DNA of 23,905 nt. Source: JACDAS01 sp046262415 (GTDB taxonomy: Bacteria > Actinomycetota > Thermoleophilia > Gaiellales > Gaiellaceae). Position numbers and translations under genes: made by a program. The notes beneath the pieces were generated by a model. The model saw nothing but the letters and a program-made list of their open reading frames with translations. It had not been told where the DNA came from and did no database searches. This document shows positions 7,452-15,621 of the stretch, one piece after another. The stretch is taken from NCBI GenBank assembly GCA_046262415.1, contig JBHEMU010000133.1:1-23905 (forward strand), in the 5' to 3' direction. Each line of letters begins with the position of its first letter. Within the stretch, counting starts at the first letter, position 1.

Positions 7452-7916
7452 TCGCCGAAGCCCGGTCAGCGACTCGATGTCGCGCAGGAAGAGCTCGCGG
7501 TCCTCGTCGTCGGCGATCTGCTCACCGAGCTCGCAGGCGAGCCTCTGGTAGCGGTGGGCCTCGTCGGCGTTCCCGGCGAGGAGGTGAGCGCGCGCGAGCG
7601 CCTCGTAGGCATACGGCAGGTCGAAGTCCTCGAGCCCCTCGCCGCCTTCGCACCAGTCGAGGCAGCGCTGGGCATGGTACAGCGCGGGCTCGGCACGCCT
7701 CAGCACGGCATAGACGCGGGAGCATTGCCACTCCCCGCGGACGAAGTTGACGACCTCGCCGACCTCCCCCCAGTGGAAGCGGGAGGCATGGGCCGCGTGC
7801 AGCATGCGGTCGTCGTCCGCCCGCGTCCGCTCGTCCTTCGTGAGCAGCGACCACGTCAGGTTGAAGAGGTTGGCGGCGAGCCGCTGCTGCTCCTGGCTGG
7901 GCTGGGTCTTGGCCAT
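7440..7916 (-). CDS. Small TPR-like helical protein (158 aa), function unknown
   Basis: The protein is entirely helical in appearance. The segment AEPALYHAQRCLDWCEGG...LPYAYEALARAHLLAGNADEAHRYQRLACELG looks like tetratricopeptide-type helix pairs, suggesting a protein-interaction role. The N-terminal part (LFNLTWSLLTKDERT...MLHAAHASRFHW) is amphipathic with several Trp and His residues. I know no function. Start ATG 7916 has ACGAGG 6 nt upstream; an in-frame ATG at 7931 adds five residues and lacks such a site. Its stop lies inside the end of the convergent M16 gene. Confidence 0.75.
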   Translation of the reverse strand: MAKTQPSQEQQRLAANLFNLTWSLLTKDERTRADDDRMLHAAHASRFHWGEVGEVVNFVRGEWQCSRVYAVLRRAEPALYHAQRCLDWCEGGEGLEDFDLPYAYEALARAHLLAGNADEAHRYQRLACELGEQIADDEDRELFLRDIESLTGLRRSNS

Positions 7917-7968
7917 AAGCTGCCTCGTCATGCTCGAAGCGACCTCTGCGGCCGGAGGTCGTCCCGCA

Positions 7969-7990
7969 GGATGCCATAGGCGTGGCATCC
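7969..7990 (-). terminator. Hairpin downstream of acs
   Basis: GGATGCCA (7969-7976) and TGGCATCC (7983-7990) form a perfect 8-bp stem around a 6-nt loop. It lies 63 nt past the acs stop and before the next minus-strand gene. A second inverted repeat (CGACCTC/GAGGTCG, about 7940-7962) is adjacent. No T-run follows, so an intrinsic terminator is plausible rather than certain. Confidence 0.45.
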
Positions 7991-8053
7991 CGGCGGTGAG
8001 GGCACGAGGGCGAAAGCCGCCGGTCCGATCCGCGCCGGGTCGCCCGCTGAGCC

Positions 8054-9985
8054 CTACTCCTCCGGTGCGCCGGCGGCCGAGCGCTCCTGGATCTCGTCGA
8101 CGACCGCAGGGTCGGCGAGGGTGGTGGTGTCGCCCAGGGGGCGGCTCTCGGCGACGTCTCGGAGCAGGCGTCGCATGATCTTGCCGCTGCGGGTCTTCGG
8201 CAGCTCCGGCGTGAAGACGACGTTGGCCGGCTTGGCGATCGGGCCGATCTTGAGCGCCACGTGATTCCGGAGCGTCTCGATCACCTCCACCGAGCCTTCC
8301 CCGCCGCCCTTCAGCGTCACGTACGCGACGATCGCCTGACCGGTCTGCGGGTCGCTGCGTCCGCACACCGCCGACTCGGCCACGCTCGGGTGGTCGACGA
8401 GGGCGCTCTCGACCTCGATCGTCGAGATCCTGTGGCCCGACACGTTCATCACGTCGTCGACCCGCCCGAGCAGCCAGAAGTCGCCGTCCTCGTCGATCCG
8501 GGCGCCGTCGCCCGCGAAGTAGACCCCGGGGAACTTCGACCAGTAGGTCTCGACGTACCGCTCGTGGTCCTTGTAGATCCCCCGGAGCATCGCCGGCCAG
8601 GGCCGCCGGAGCACGAGGTACCCGCCTCCGCCCGGCCCGACCTCGTTCCCGCTCTCGTCGTAGACGGCGGCGTCGACGCCCGGGAAGGGCTTCGTCGCCG
8701 AGCCGGGCTTCAGCGTCGTCAGCCCCGGCAGCGGCGTGATCAGGATCATCCCCGTCTCGGTCTGCCACCAGGTGTCGACGACCGGCGTCGCGCCCGCGCC
8801 GATGTGTTTCCGGTACCAGATCCAGGCCTCGGGGTTGATCGGCTCGCCGACCGAGCCGAGCAGGCGGAGCGACGAGAGGTCGTGCCTCTGCGCGTGCTCG
8901 GGGCCCCACTTCATGTGCGCGCGGATCGCCGTCGGAGCCGTGTAGAGGATGTCGACCCCGTAGCGCTCGACGATCGCCCACCAGCGGTCGCGGTCCGGGA
9001 AGTCCGGCGTGCCTTCGTAGAGGACGCCGGTCGTGGCGTTGCAGAGAGGGCCGTAGACGATGTAGCTGTGACCCGTGACCCACCCGACGTCGGCGGCGCA
9101 CCAGTAGACCGAGTCCGGCTTCACGTCGAAGATGTGGTGGTGCGTCGTCGCGACGCCGACGAGGTAGCCGGCGGTGGTGTGCGCGATCCCCTTCGGCTTG
9201 GCGGTCGTGCCGCTCGTGTAGAGGAGATAGAGCAGGTCCTCGGCGTCCATCGGCTCGCAGGGACACGTCTCGGGGTCTGATCCCGCCTCCGCCACGAGCT
9301 CGTCCCACCAGACGTCGCGGCCGGCCCGCATCGCCACCTCGCCGCCCGTACGGCGGAGCACGACCGCCTGCCGGACGCCCGGTGAGACGGCGAGCGCGTC
9401 GTCGGCGTTCCGCTTGAGCGGGACGCGAGCGCCGCGGCGCCAGCCCTCGTCCTGGGTCACGAGCACCTCGCACTCCATGTCGTTCAGCCGGTCGGCGAGC
9501 GCCTCGGCGGAGAAGCCGCCGAAGACGACCGTGTGGGGAGCGCCGAGCCGCGCGCACGCCAGCATCGCGATCGGCAGCTCCGGGACCATGCCCATGTAGA
9601 TCCCGACCGGGGTGCCCTTGCGGACGCCGAGCGACCGCAGCCCGTTCGCGAGGCGGACGACCTCGGCCTGGAGCTCGGCGAAGGTGAGCGTCCGCCGGTC
9701 CTCCTCGGGCTCGCCTTCCCAGTAGTAGGCGACCTTGCTTCCCTTCCCGGCCTCGACGTGCCGGTCGAGGCAGTTGAAGCAGACGTTGAGCTTGCCGCCG
9801 AGGTACCACTTCGCATAGGGCGGCTGCCACTCGAGCAGCTGCGTGAACGGCTCGAACCAGGTGACCCGGTTCCGTCCCTCGCGCTCCCAGAGCTCCTCGA
9901 AGGAGAGGTCGTAGAGGTCGGCCTGCGCGTTGGCCTGCGCCGCGAACTCCGGAGGCGGCGGGAAGCGCCGCTCCTCCAGGAGCAT
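8054..9985 (-). CDS. acs: Acetyl-CoA synthetase (AMP-forming)
   Basis: Acs activates acetate to acetyl-AMP and then acetyl-CoA in the cytoplasm. The 643-residue length fits the family. Visible are the nucleotide-binding loop YTSGTTAKPKG (about 256-266; many Acs have SGSTGKPKG), the acetate-pocket strand DTWWQTETGM, the A8 hinge region SGHRISTIEVESALV, and PKTRSGKIMRR, whose Lys (about 602) is the conserved lysine acetylated in Acs regulation. ATG 9985 begins a typical Acs N-terminus (LLEERRFPPPPEFAAQAN). The gene starts 17 nt after the stop of the upstream M24 peptidase and is probably co-transcribed with it. No deacetylase or acetyltransferase is near. Confidence 0.95.
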   Translation of the reverse strand: MLLEERRFPPPPEFAAQANAQADLYDLSFEELWEREGRNRVTWFEPFTQLLEWQPPYAKWYLGGKLNVCFNCLDRHVEAGKGSKVAYYWEGEPEEDRRTLTFAELQAEVVRLANGLRSLGVRKGTPVGIYMGMVPELPIAMLACARLGAPHTVVFGGFSAEALADRLNDMECEVLVTQDEGWRRGARVPLKRNADDALAVSPGVRQAVVLRRTGGEVAMRAGRDVWWDELVAEAGSDPETCPCEPMDAEDLLYLLYTSGTTAKPKGIAHTTAGYLVGVATTHHHIFDVKPDSVYWCAADVGWVTGHSYIVYGPLCNATTGVLYEGTPDFPDRDRWWAIVERYGVDILYTAPTAIRAHMKWGPEHAQRHDLSSLRLLGSVGEPINPEAWIWYRKHIGAGATPVVDTWWQTETGMILITPLPGLTTLKPGSATKPFPGVDAAVYDESGNEVGPGGGGYLVLRRPWPAMLRGIYKDHERYVETYWSKFPGVYFAGDGARIDEDGDFWLLGRVDDVMNVSGHRISTIEVESALVDHPSVAESAVCGRSDPQTGQAIVAYVTLKGGGEGSVEVIETLRNHVALKIGPIAKPANVVFTPELPKTRSGKIMRRLLRDVAESRPLGDTTTLADPAVVDEIQERSAAGAPEE

Positions 9986-10002
9986 CGTCTCGATCGAGTG
10001 GG

Positions 10003-11145
10003 TCAGGGCGTGAGGTCGTACGGGAAGTCGGTGAGGTTCTCGGCTCCGTCCTCGGTCACGAGCACGAGGTCCTCGAGGCGGCAGCCGCCGTAGCCCGTAC
10101 GGTAGAGGCCGGGCTCGAGCGTGACCACGTCGCCGGCGAGCAGCTCCTTGACACCGGTGATCCCGAGCCCCGGCTCCTCGTGCACCTCGAGTCCGACGCC
10201 GTGACCGAGCGAGTGGAAGAACCCGTCCGAGAGGATCTGCCCGGGCTCCTTCGTCCGCTGGGTCGGATAGCCGTGGCGCTCGAAGATCTCGCAGGTGCCC
10301 GCGAACACGTCGACTCCCGTCACGCCTGGCTTCACGTCGGCAAGGGCGCGCTCGATCGCCTCCGTGCACAGTCGGTGCCACTCGGCGACCTCCTCCGAGG
10401 GCTCCCCGACGACGAATGTCCGGGTCATGTCTGCGAAGCAGGCCGACTCGGCGTCGCGCGGCCACAGGTCGATCACGATCGGCTCACCGGCCAGGATCTG
10501 CCCGGCGCCCATGTGGTGTCCGATCGCCGACTGCGGTCCGTGGGAGACGATGAACTCGTCCGACGAGGCGTCGTGCTCGATGAACCTCTGGGCGATCGCG
10601 ACCTTGATCCGCTCCGACGTCAACGGCTCCCCGTCGAGCGTGAGCCCGCCGCCGTTCCCGCTCGCCTCCGCGCGGCGCAGCAGGTCGCGGGCGGCCGCCA
10701 TGCCCGCCTCTGCGGCCTTCTGCGCCCTGCGCATGCCGGCGATCTCGGCGTCGCTCTTCACGCGGCGGCGATCGTCGAAGAACGACTTGTCGACCTGCAG
10801 CTCGATACCGCTCGCCCGCAGGTGGTCCGCGACTCGCAGGGGGAAGGTTGCGGGCACGACGGCATCGTGGATGCCGAAGCGCCGGCAGGCCCGGAGCTGG
10901 AGCTCGAGCGACATCTCGTCGCGGGGCATCCCCTGAGCGAGCAGCTCGTCCTGGCCCAGCTGCTCGGGAGCGACGACCTCGTAGTCTCCGAGCGCCGCCA
11001 CGCGCGGGATCTCGAGCGAGCCGATCATGATCGAGCGCGAGCCGTTCCGCTCGGCGTAGAGGAAGGGATCGCCGATGCCGATCGGCACCTCGTGCCGCAG
11101 CTCGGGCGACCGCAGCGTGTCGCCGACGATGAGGACGTTCGCCAC
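10003..11145 (-). CDS. M24 family metallopeptidase (Xaa-Pro aminopeptidase-like)
   Basis: This 380-residue cytoplasmic protein has a creatinase-like N-terminal domain and a C-terminal pita-bread metallopeptidase domain. All five metal ligands are visible: Asp in VIDLWPRD, Asp in ADMTRTF, His in HSLGHGVGLEVHE, Glu in TLEPGLY and Glu in RLEDLVLV. Such enzymes remove N-terminal residues before proline or act as related dipeptidases. GTG 11145 is chosen over the upstream GTG 11172 because the product then starts ANVLIVGDTLRSPELRH at the domain edge and because TAGGAT lies 7 nt before it. It precedes acs by 17 nt on the same strand; the functional link is unclear. Confidence 0.88.
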   Translation of the reverse strand: MANVLIVGDTLRSPELRHEVPIGIGDPFLYAERNGSRSIMIGSLEIPRVAALGDYEVVAPEQLGQDELLAQGMPRDEMSLELQLRACRRFGIHDAVVPATFPLRVADHLRASGIELQVDKSFFDDRRRVKSDAEIAGMRRAQKAAEAGMAAARDLLRRAEASGNGGGLTLDGEPLTSERIKVAIAQRFIEHDASSDEFIVSHGPQSAIGHHMGAGQILAGEPIVIDLWPRDAESACFADMTRTFVVGEPSEEVAEWHRLCTEAIERALADVKPGVTGVDVFAGTCEIFERHGYPTQRTKEPGQILSDGFFHSLGHGVGLEVHEEPGLGITGVKELLAGDVVTLEPGLYRTGYGGCRLEDLVLVTEDGAENLTDFPYDLTP

Positions 11146-11152
11146 GGCGCGG

Positions 11153-11158
11153 ATCCTA
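11153..11158 (-). promoter_or_regulatory. TAGGAT -10-like element of the M24-acs unit
   Basis: On the minus strand TAGGAT stands 7 nt upstream of the GTG at 11145, matching the TANNNT-N6/7-start pattern seen at several genes here. The AGGA inside it could instead act as a Shine-Dalgarno sequence 8 nt from the start, so the two interpretations compete. Confidence 0.45.
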
Positions 11159-11270
11159 ACGAGCCGCTTCACTACGTGATCAATGACGGACGTGGGTAGA
11201 GCAACTCTCGCGGAGCCGGATGGGTACGCACGGCACGCATCTCCGGCGATCCCGGACGCGTAGCGTGGGT

Positions 11271-11708
11271 GTGCTCCGGCTCACGCGCACCGTCGACGTC
11301 GCCAGGCGTCAGGACGAGGCCTTCGACTTCGTCGCCGACCTTCGCAACCACCTGACGTGGCACCGCGAGCTCGAGTCGGCCGAGCTCGTCGGCGGCGGTC
11401 CGATCGGACCCGGCTCGGAGTTCCGGACCGCGTTCAGGGGCTACGGCCCGGTGCACGTCCGGCTCGCCGAGTACCAGCGGCCCTGGCGGCTCACCTTCGC
11501 GGCGACGGGAAAGTCCAAGTTCTCCTACGAGTTCCGGTTCACCGTCCGGGACGGCGGGACGAGGATCGAGACCACCGTCGAGCAGCCGCACCGCGGGCCG
11601 ACGTGGCTGATCGCGCCGGTCTGGCGGCTGCTCGCGCGGCGCACGTTGCTCAGGCGCGGCCGGGAGCTCCGCGCGGCGCTGGAACGCCGACCCGCGCCCG
11701 GTCCATAG
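11271..11708 (+). CDS. SRPBCC (START-like) superfamily protein
   Basis: The product (about 145 residues) begins with the typical SRPBCC pattern LRLTRTVDVARRQDEAFDFVADLRNHLTWH, a first beta strand followed by short helices, then strands such as GSEFRTAFRGYGPVHVRLAEY and WRLTFAATGKSKFSYEFRF, and a long C-terminal helix (LLRRGRELRAALE). This fold makes a hydrophobic pocket for lipids or polyketides; many members are uncharacterised. Start is uncertain: GTG 11271 fits the domain edge, GTG 11265 adds two residues, and ATG 11220 adds 17 unconserved-looking residues but has GGAG 4 nt ahead. Its TAG stop forms the first bases of the TAGACT element of the next gene. Confidence 0.75.
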   Translation: MLRLTRTVDVARRQDEAFDFVADLRNHLTWHRELESAELVGGGPIGPGSEFRTAFRGYGPVHVRLAEYQRPWRLTFAATGKSKFSYEFRFTVRDGGTRIETTVEQPHRGPTWLIAPVWRLLARRTLLRRGRELRAALERRPAPGP

Positions 11709-11711
11709 ACT
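11706..11711 (+). promoter_or_regulatory. TAGACT -10-like element of the amidohydrolase gene
   Basis: TAGACT lies 7 nt before GTG 11719, and its first three bases are the stop codon of the preceding gene. No Shine-Dalgarno sequence is present, which supports a leaderless start. Confidence 0.55.
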
Positions 11712-11718
11712 CACGCGG

Positions 11719-12870
11719 GTGGAGGCGATCGAGCGCGCCCAGCAGCTGCTCCGGCGCTACGAGGAGGAGCTGAGCAGCCTCATCCCGGAGGGGTGCGCCG
11801 TGTTCGACGCGCACGTCCATCTGGGCACGGACATCGACGGCTTCGTCGGCATCCTCGACGAGCTCGTCTCGATCATGGACCGCTTCGGCATCGCCAAGGC
11901 GTTCATGTTCTGCCTGGACGAGCCCGACCGGCATCCGGCCTTTCGCGCGGGCAACGACCGGACGCTCGACTTCGCCGCCCGCTCCGAAGGGCGCCTGATC
12001 CCGTTCGTCCGCCTCGACCTGACCGAGGGGCCGATCGAGGAGGCGGAGCGCTGCCTCGACCTGGGCGCCAGGGGGATCAAGCTGCACCCCCGCGCGCAGG
12101 GCTTCATGCTCACGGACGAGCGCCTCGACCCCGTCTTCGCGCTCTCGGCCGAGCGCAAGGTGCCGATCCTGATCCACGGCGGGCGCGGGCTGCCCCCCAT
12201 CGCCGGCGACCTGGCCCGTCTGGTCGAGCGGCACGACGACGCGCAGCTGATCATCGCCCACGCGGGCATCGCCGACCTCGCGGCGTTGGCGCGAAGCTTC
12301 GCCGGGAAGGCCGGCGTCTTCTTCGACACCTCCACCTGGAGCCCCGTCGACCTGCTCGACTTCTACCGGCTGATCTCTCCCGAGCAGGTCGTCTACGCGT
12401 CCGACTACCCCTACGGGCGCCAGCCGAACTCACTGCACATCGCGCTGCGCACGGCCCTCGTGGCCGGCTTCGACGAGCGGCAGATCCGCAACATGCTCTG
12501 GGACAACGCGGCGCGGATCGCCGCCGGGGATCCCCCGCTGGAGCCGACCGCGCCGCAGGGGAGCGACGTCTACGCGCAGCCGCTGCAGCTCGCCCGCATC
12601 CACCAGTACCTCTCGATGGCGACGCCGCTCCTCTGGACGCGCCAGCCCGACACGATCGGGGTGCTCGGCCTGGCGCTGAACACCTGCGGAGAGCCGAACG
12701 GCGCCGGGGCAGACGACGCCCTCGAGCGCATCCGAGAGCTGCTCGAGACCGCGCGCGACCTCTGGCGCCAGCTGCCCGAGATCGAGGAGGCCGAGCGCTT
12801 CCTCGTCGGCCGGATGACGTTCAGCCTGGTCCACCTGGCGGACATCGTCGCCGTCACGACGACCGCCTGA
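11719..12870 (+). CDS. Amidohydrolase family protein (amidohydrolase_2 type)
   Basis: This 383-residue protein has a TIM-barrel metal-dependent hydrolase core. The N-terminal strand DAHVHLG carries the Asp/His metal pair (30-34). It is followed by GIKLHP, LIHGG and AHAG, further metal-ligand positions, and by ASDYPYG, where Asp is the expected catalytic base. These match the Amidohydrolase_2 group that includes decarboxylases and lactone/amide hydrolases. The C-terminal 100 residues are helical and unusual for the family. Substrate is unknown; nothing downstream fixes it, though it directly precedes the molybdenum hydroxylase genes on the same strand, from which it is separated by a new promoter-like element. 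Confidence 0.82.
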   Translation: MEAIERAQQLLRRYEEELSSLIPEGCAVFDAHVHLGTDIDGFVGILDELVSIMDRFGIAKAFMFCLDEPDRHPAFRAGNDRTLDFAARSEGRLIPFVRLDLTEGPIEEAERCLDLGARGIKLHPRAQGFMLTDERLDPVFALSAERKVPILIHGGRGLPPIAGDLARLVERHDDAQLIIAHAGIADLAALARSFAGKAGVFFDTSTWSPVDLLDFYRLISPEQVVYASDYPYGRQPNSLHIALRTALVAGFDERQIRNMLWDNAARIAAGDPPLEPTAPQGSDVYAQPLQLARIHQYLSMATPLLWTRQPDTIGVLGLALNTCGEPNGAGADDALERIRELLETARDLWRQLPEIEEAERFLVGRMTFSLVHLADIVAVTTTA

Positions 12871-12906
12871 GCAGGGCACGCCCGGAAGATCGGAGTGCGG
12901 CACGCG

Positions 12907-12912
12907 TAGACT
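12907..12912 (+). promoter_or_regulatory. TAGACT -10-like element of the molybdenum hydroxylase operon
   Basis: TAGACT stands 7 nt before ATG 12920, the same hexamer and spacing as at 11706. The gap from the previous gene is 49 nt and has no Shine-Dalgarno sequence. Confidence 0.55.
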
Positions 12913-12919
12913 CGGGACG

Positions 12920-13360
12920 ATGCTCGAGCTCCGCGTCAACGGCGGCGTTCACGCCCTCGGCGACCCGCCCGTCGGGCGCTCGCTCGCCGAGGCGCTCCGG
13001 GAGGACGTCGGCCTCACCGGCACGAAGATCGCGTGCGGGGAGGGGCACTGCGGTGCCTGCACCGTGCAGCTCGACGGCGTGCCGGTGCTGTCCTGCATCA
13101 CGCTCGTCCACACGGTGGGCGACCGCGAGGTGACGACGATCGAGGGGCTGCGCGACCATCCCCTCGTGGCGGCTTTCGTCCGTGAGGACGCGCTCCAGTG
13201 CGGCTTCTGCACGCCCGGGCAGATCGTCTCGGCCGCCGCGCTCGTGGCGACGGTCCCGCAGCCGAGCCCGGCGCAGATCCGGCACGCGATGTCGGGCAAC
13301 CTCTGCCGCTGCGGCGCGTACCCGAAGATCGAGCAGGCGGTGCTCTCGTGGCACGGCTGA
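12920..13360 (+). CDS. Molybdenum hydroxylase small subunit, two [2Fe-2S] clusters
   Basis: This 146-residue subunit carries electrons between the molybdenum site and FAD. A ferredoxin-like domain has Cys39, Cys44, Cys47 (GEGHCGACTV) and Cys59. A helical second domain has Cys94, Cys97 (QCGFCTPG) and Cys129, Cys131 (GNLCRCGAYP). All eight cluster ligands are present and length is normal for the xanthine dehydrogenase/CoxS family. No Tat signal or other export signal is seen, so the complex is predicted to be cytoplasmic. Its 3' end overlaps the molybdopterin subunit gene by 13 nt. Confidence 0.92.
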   Translation: MLELRVNGGVHALGDPPVGRSLAEALREDVGLTGTKIACGEGHCGACTVQLDGVPVLSCITLVHTVGDREVTTIEGLRDHPLVAAFVREDALQCGFCTPGQIVSAAALVATVPQPSPAQIRHAMSGNLCRCGAYPKIEQAVLSWHG

Positions 13361-15621
13361 TCCGCACCGAGAAGGAAGTCGAGGGCAGGTACACCGAGCA
13401 GTGGATCGTCGTCGAGGAGGACTCGCTCGACCGCTGGCCGGAGGGCCCGCTCGCCGTGGTCGGGCGGGACGCAGCCCGCGTGGACGGCCTGGCGCGGGCC
13501 CGCGGCGAGGCCGCCTACACGGCCGACGTCTCCCTCCCCGGGATGCTGCACGCCGCGGTGCTGCGCAGCCCGCACGCGCGAGCGCGCGCGGCGGGACTCG
13601 ACCTCGCCCCGGCGCTCGCGGCTGCGGGCGTGCGCGGCGCCGTGGGCCCGGACGACCTCGAGTGCCTGACGCGCGAGCCGGCGTACCCCGGCGCCCCCGT
13701 CGCCGCGGTCGCCGCCGACACGCTCCCCCTCGCCCGCGCGGCGCTCGAACGCATCGGCGTCGAGTGGGAGGTGCTGGAGCCTCTCCTCGACCCCGACGAG
13801 GCGGTGAGGCAGGGAGCCCTCACGGAGGAGCCGCGCCGCTACTCGAGAGGCGTTCTCGAGCGAGGGCTCGCCGAGGCGGACGTCATCGTCGAGGCGGAGT
13901 ACCGCACGCAGACCGTCCTGCACAACTCCATGGAGACGCACCAGGCCGTCTGCCGCTGGGAAGGTGACACGCTCGAGCTCTACATCTCGACCCAGTTCAT
14001 CTGGGGCGTTCGCGACGCCGTCGCCGCCACGCTCGCGCTCCCGCCGGACCGCGTGCGCGTGATCTGCCACTACATGGGTGGGGGCTTCGGCGCCAAGAAC
14101 GCCCCCGGGGACTACACCTACATCGCGGCCGAGCTGGCGAGGCGGACCGGCCGGGCCGTGCGGTGCGCACTGAGCCGGCGCGAGGAGAACCTCGACAGCG
14201 GCAACCGCAACGCGACGATCCAGCGCCTCCGCGCGGGCGCGCGCGCCGACGGCACGCTCACCGCGCTCGGCGGCGAGTTCGTCAACGCCGTCGGGGCCCG
14301 CGGCTGGCTCGCCTCGACGGCGGGGCCGATGCAGATGCTCTACGCCTGCGACCACGTCGAGACGGTCGAGTACGGCGCCCGGCTGAACAGCGCGCCGATG
14401 GCCGCCTTCCGCGCCCCGGGGTTCGTCGAGGGCACGTTCGGGCTCGAGTGCCTGCTCGACGAGCTCGCCGCGAAGCTCGACCTCGACCCGCTGGAGCTCC
14501 GCCGCCTGAACTACGCGGACGCGGATCTGCTCGACGAGCGCCCCTTCTCCTCGAAGAACCTCGCCGAGTGCTACCGCCGGGCGACGCCGCACTGGGAGCG
14601 GCGAGCACAGGTACGGGCCCGCTCGAAGGGCCCCTGGCGGCACGGCGTCGGCCTGGCCAGCCAGATCTGGTACGGCGGCGGGGGGCCGCCGTCGTACGCC
14701 TGGATCCGGATCGGCTCGGACGGTCGCGCGACGGTCGTGACGGCGATGCAGGACATCGGCACGGGATCCCGCACGGCGATGGCCCAGATCGCCGCGGAGG
14801 AGCTCGGGCTACCGCTCGAGCGCGTCGACGTCGTCGTCGGCGACTCCGCGCGGGGACCGTATGCCTCGATCTCCGCCGGCTCGTCGACGATCCCCAGCAT
14901 GGGCCCCGCCGTTCGCTCGGCCGCCGCCGACGCCGCTCGCCAGATCCTCGAGATCGCCGCACAGCGCTACCACCTCGAGGAGCGCGTGCTCTCGCTCAGC
15001 GGCGGCCGGATCGTCTCCGCGGACGGCGGCTCGTGGCCGCTCGAGGAGGTCACCGGCCTGCTAGAGGACGGGCAGATCCTCGGCAAGGGCGCGCGCGGCC
15101 CGAACCCGGCCGGCATGCGCGTGCTCACGTTCGGCGTGCAGGTCGCGGAGGTGGCCGTCGACGTCGAGACCGGGGAGGTCCGCGTCGACCGGATCGCCGC
15201 CGTCCACGACGTCGGCCGGGTGATCAACCCTCTCGGCGCCTCCAGCCAGGTCGAGGGCGGGATCATCCAGGGGCTCGGCCACACGCTCTCCGAGGAGCGG
15301 CTGCTCGACCCCCCCACCGGAGCCGTGCTGACGCAGACGCTCGACGCCTACCGCATGCCGACGATCGCCGACGTACCCGAGATCGTCACCGAGCTGCTCG
15401 ATTGTTCGGATGCCCACCTCACCAACCTCGGCGCGAAGGGGCTCGGCGAGCCGCCGATCATCCCGACCGCCGCTGCGATCGCGAACGCGATCCGGGATGC
15501 GACCGGCGCCGACGTGCGCTCGCTGCCGATCACGCGCGAGGAGATGCTGCGGGCGCTCAGCGAGACGGGGGCGCCCGCGCCCGAACGTGCGGGGGAGAGG
15601 GTTGGAGCTTCTCCGTCCTGA
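13348..15621 (+). CDS. Molybdenum hydroxylase large subunit, molybdopterin-binding
   Basis: This 757-residue subunit holds the molybdenum cofactor and the substrate site. GTG 13348 starts inside the previous gene. Visible are HYMGGGFGAKN (cofactor loop, about 244-250), AAFRAPGFVEG at the active-site position, DIGTGSRTAMAQIAAEELG and SAGSSTIPS in the cofactor-binding half, and GAKGLGEPP near residue 701, where Glu is the catalytic base of this family. The AFRAPG sequence excludes a form I CO dehydrogenase, which would have the AYXCSFR loop, and fits aldehyde oxidase/xanthine dehydrogenase-like enzymes, especially PaoC-like. Substrate cannot be fixed; aldehydes or N-heterocycles are possibilities. 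Confidence 0.9.
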   Translation: MARLIRTEKEVEGRYTEQWIVVEEDSLDRWPEGPLAVVGRDAARVDGLARARGEAAYTADVSLPGMLHAAVLRSPHARARAAGLDLAPALAAAGVRGAVGPDDLECLTREPAYPGAPVAAVAADTLPLARAALERIGVEWEVLEPLLDPDEAVRQGALTEEPRRYSRGVLERGLAEADVIVEAEYRTQTVLHNSMETHQAVCRWEGDTLELYISTQFIWGVRDAVAATLALPPDRVRVICHYMGGGFGAKNAPGDYTYIAAELARRTGRAVRCALSRREENLDSGNRNATIQRLRAGARADGTLTALGGEFVNAVGARGWLASTAGPMQMLYACDHVETVEYGARLNSAPMAAFRAPGFVEGTFGLECLLDELAAKLDLDPLELRRLNYADADLLDERPFSSKNLAECYRRATPHWERRAQVRARSKGPWRHGVGLASQIWYGGGGPPSYAWIRIGSDGRATVVTAMQDIGTGSRTAMAQIAAEELGLPLERVDVVVGDSARGPYASISAGSSTIPSMGPAVRSAAADAARQILEIAAQRYHLEERVLSLSGGRIVSADGGSWPLEEVTGLLEDGQILGKGARGPNPAGMRVLTFGVQVAEVAVDVETGEVRVDRIAAVHDVGRVINPLGASSQVEGGIIQGLGHTLSEERLLDPPTGAVLTQTLDAYRMPTIADVPEIVTELLDCSDAHLTNLGAKGLGEPPIIPTAAAIANAIRDATGADVRSLPITREEMLRALSETGAPAPERAGERVGASPS

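Noticed and set aside
8054..10465. A longer acs product starting far upstream
   Set aside because: The extra N-terminal part overlaps the M24 gene and is compositionally unlike Acs; the ATG at 9985 gives the normal length and N-terminus.
12949..14643. A long open frame on the minus strand opposite the molybdenum hydroxylase genes
   Set aside because: Its translation is Arg/Ala/Gly-rich without domains. It mirrors strong coding on the plus strand, where cofactor motifs are intact; long antisense frames are expected at this GC3.
13348..15621. Aerobic CO dehydrogenase (CoxL form I)
   Set aside because: The AYXCSFR active-site loop is missing; the position reads AAFRAPG, and the FAD subunit has a PaoB-type four-Cys insertion.
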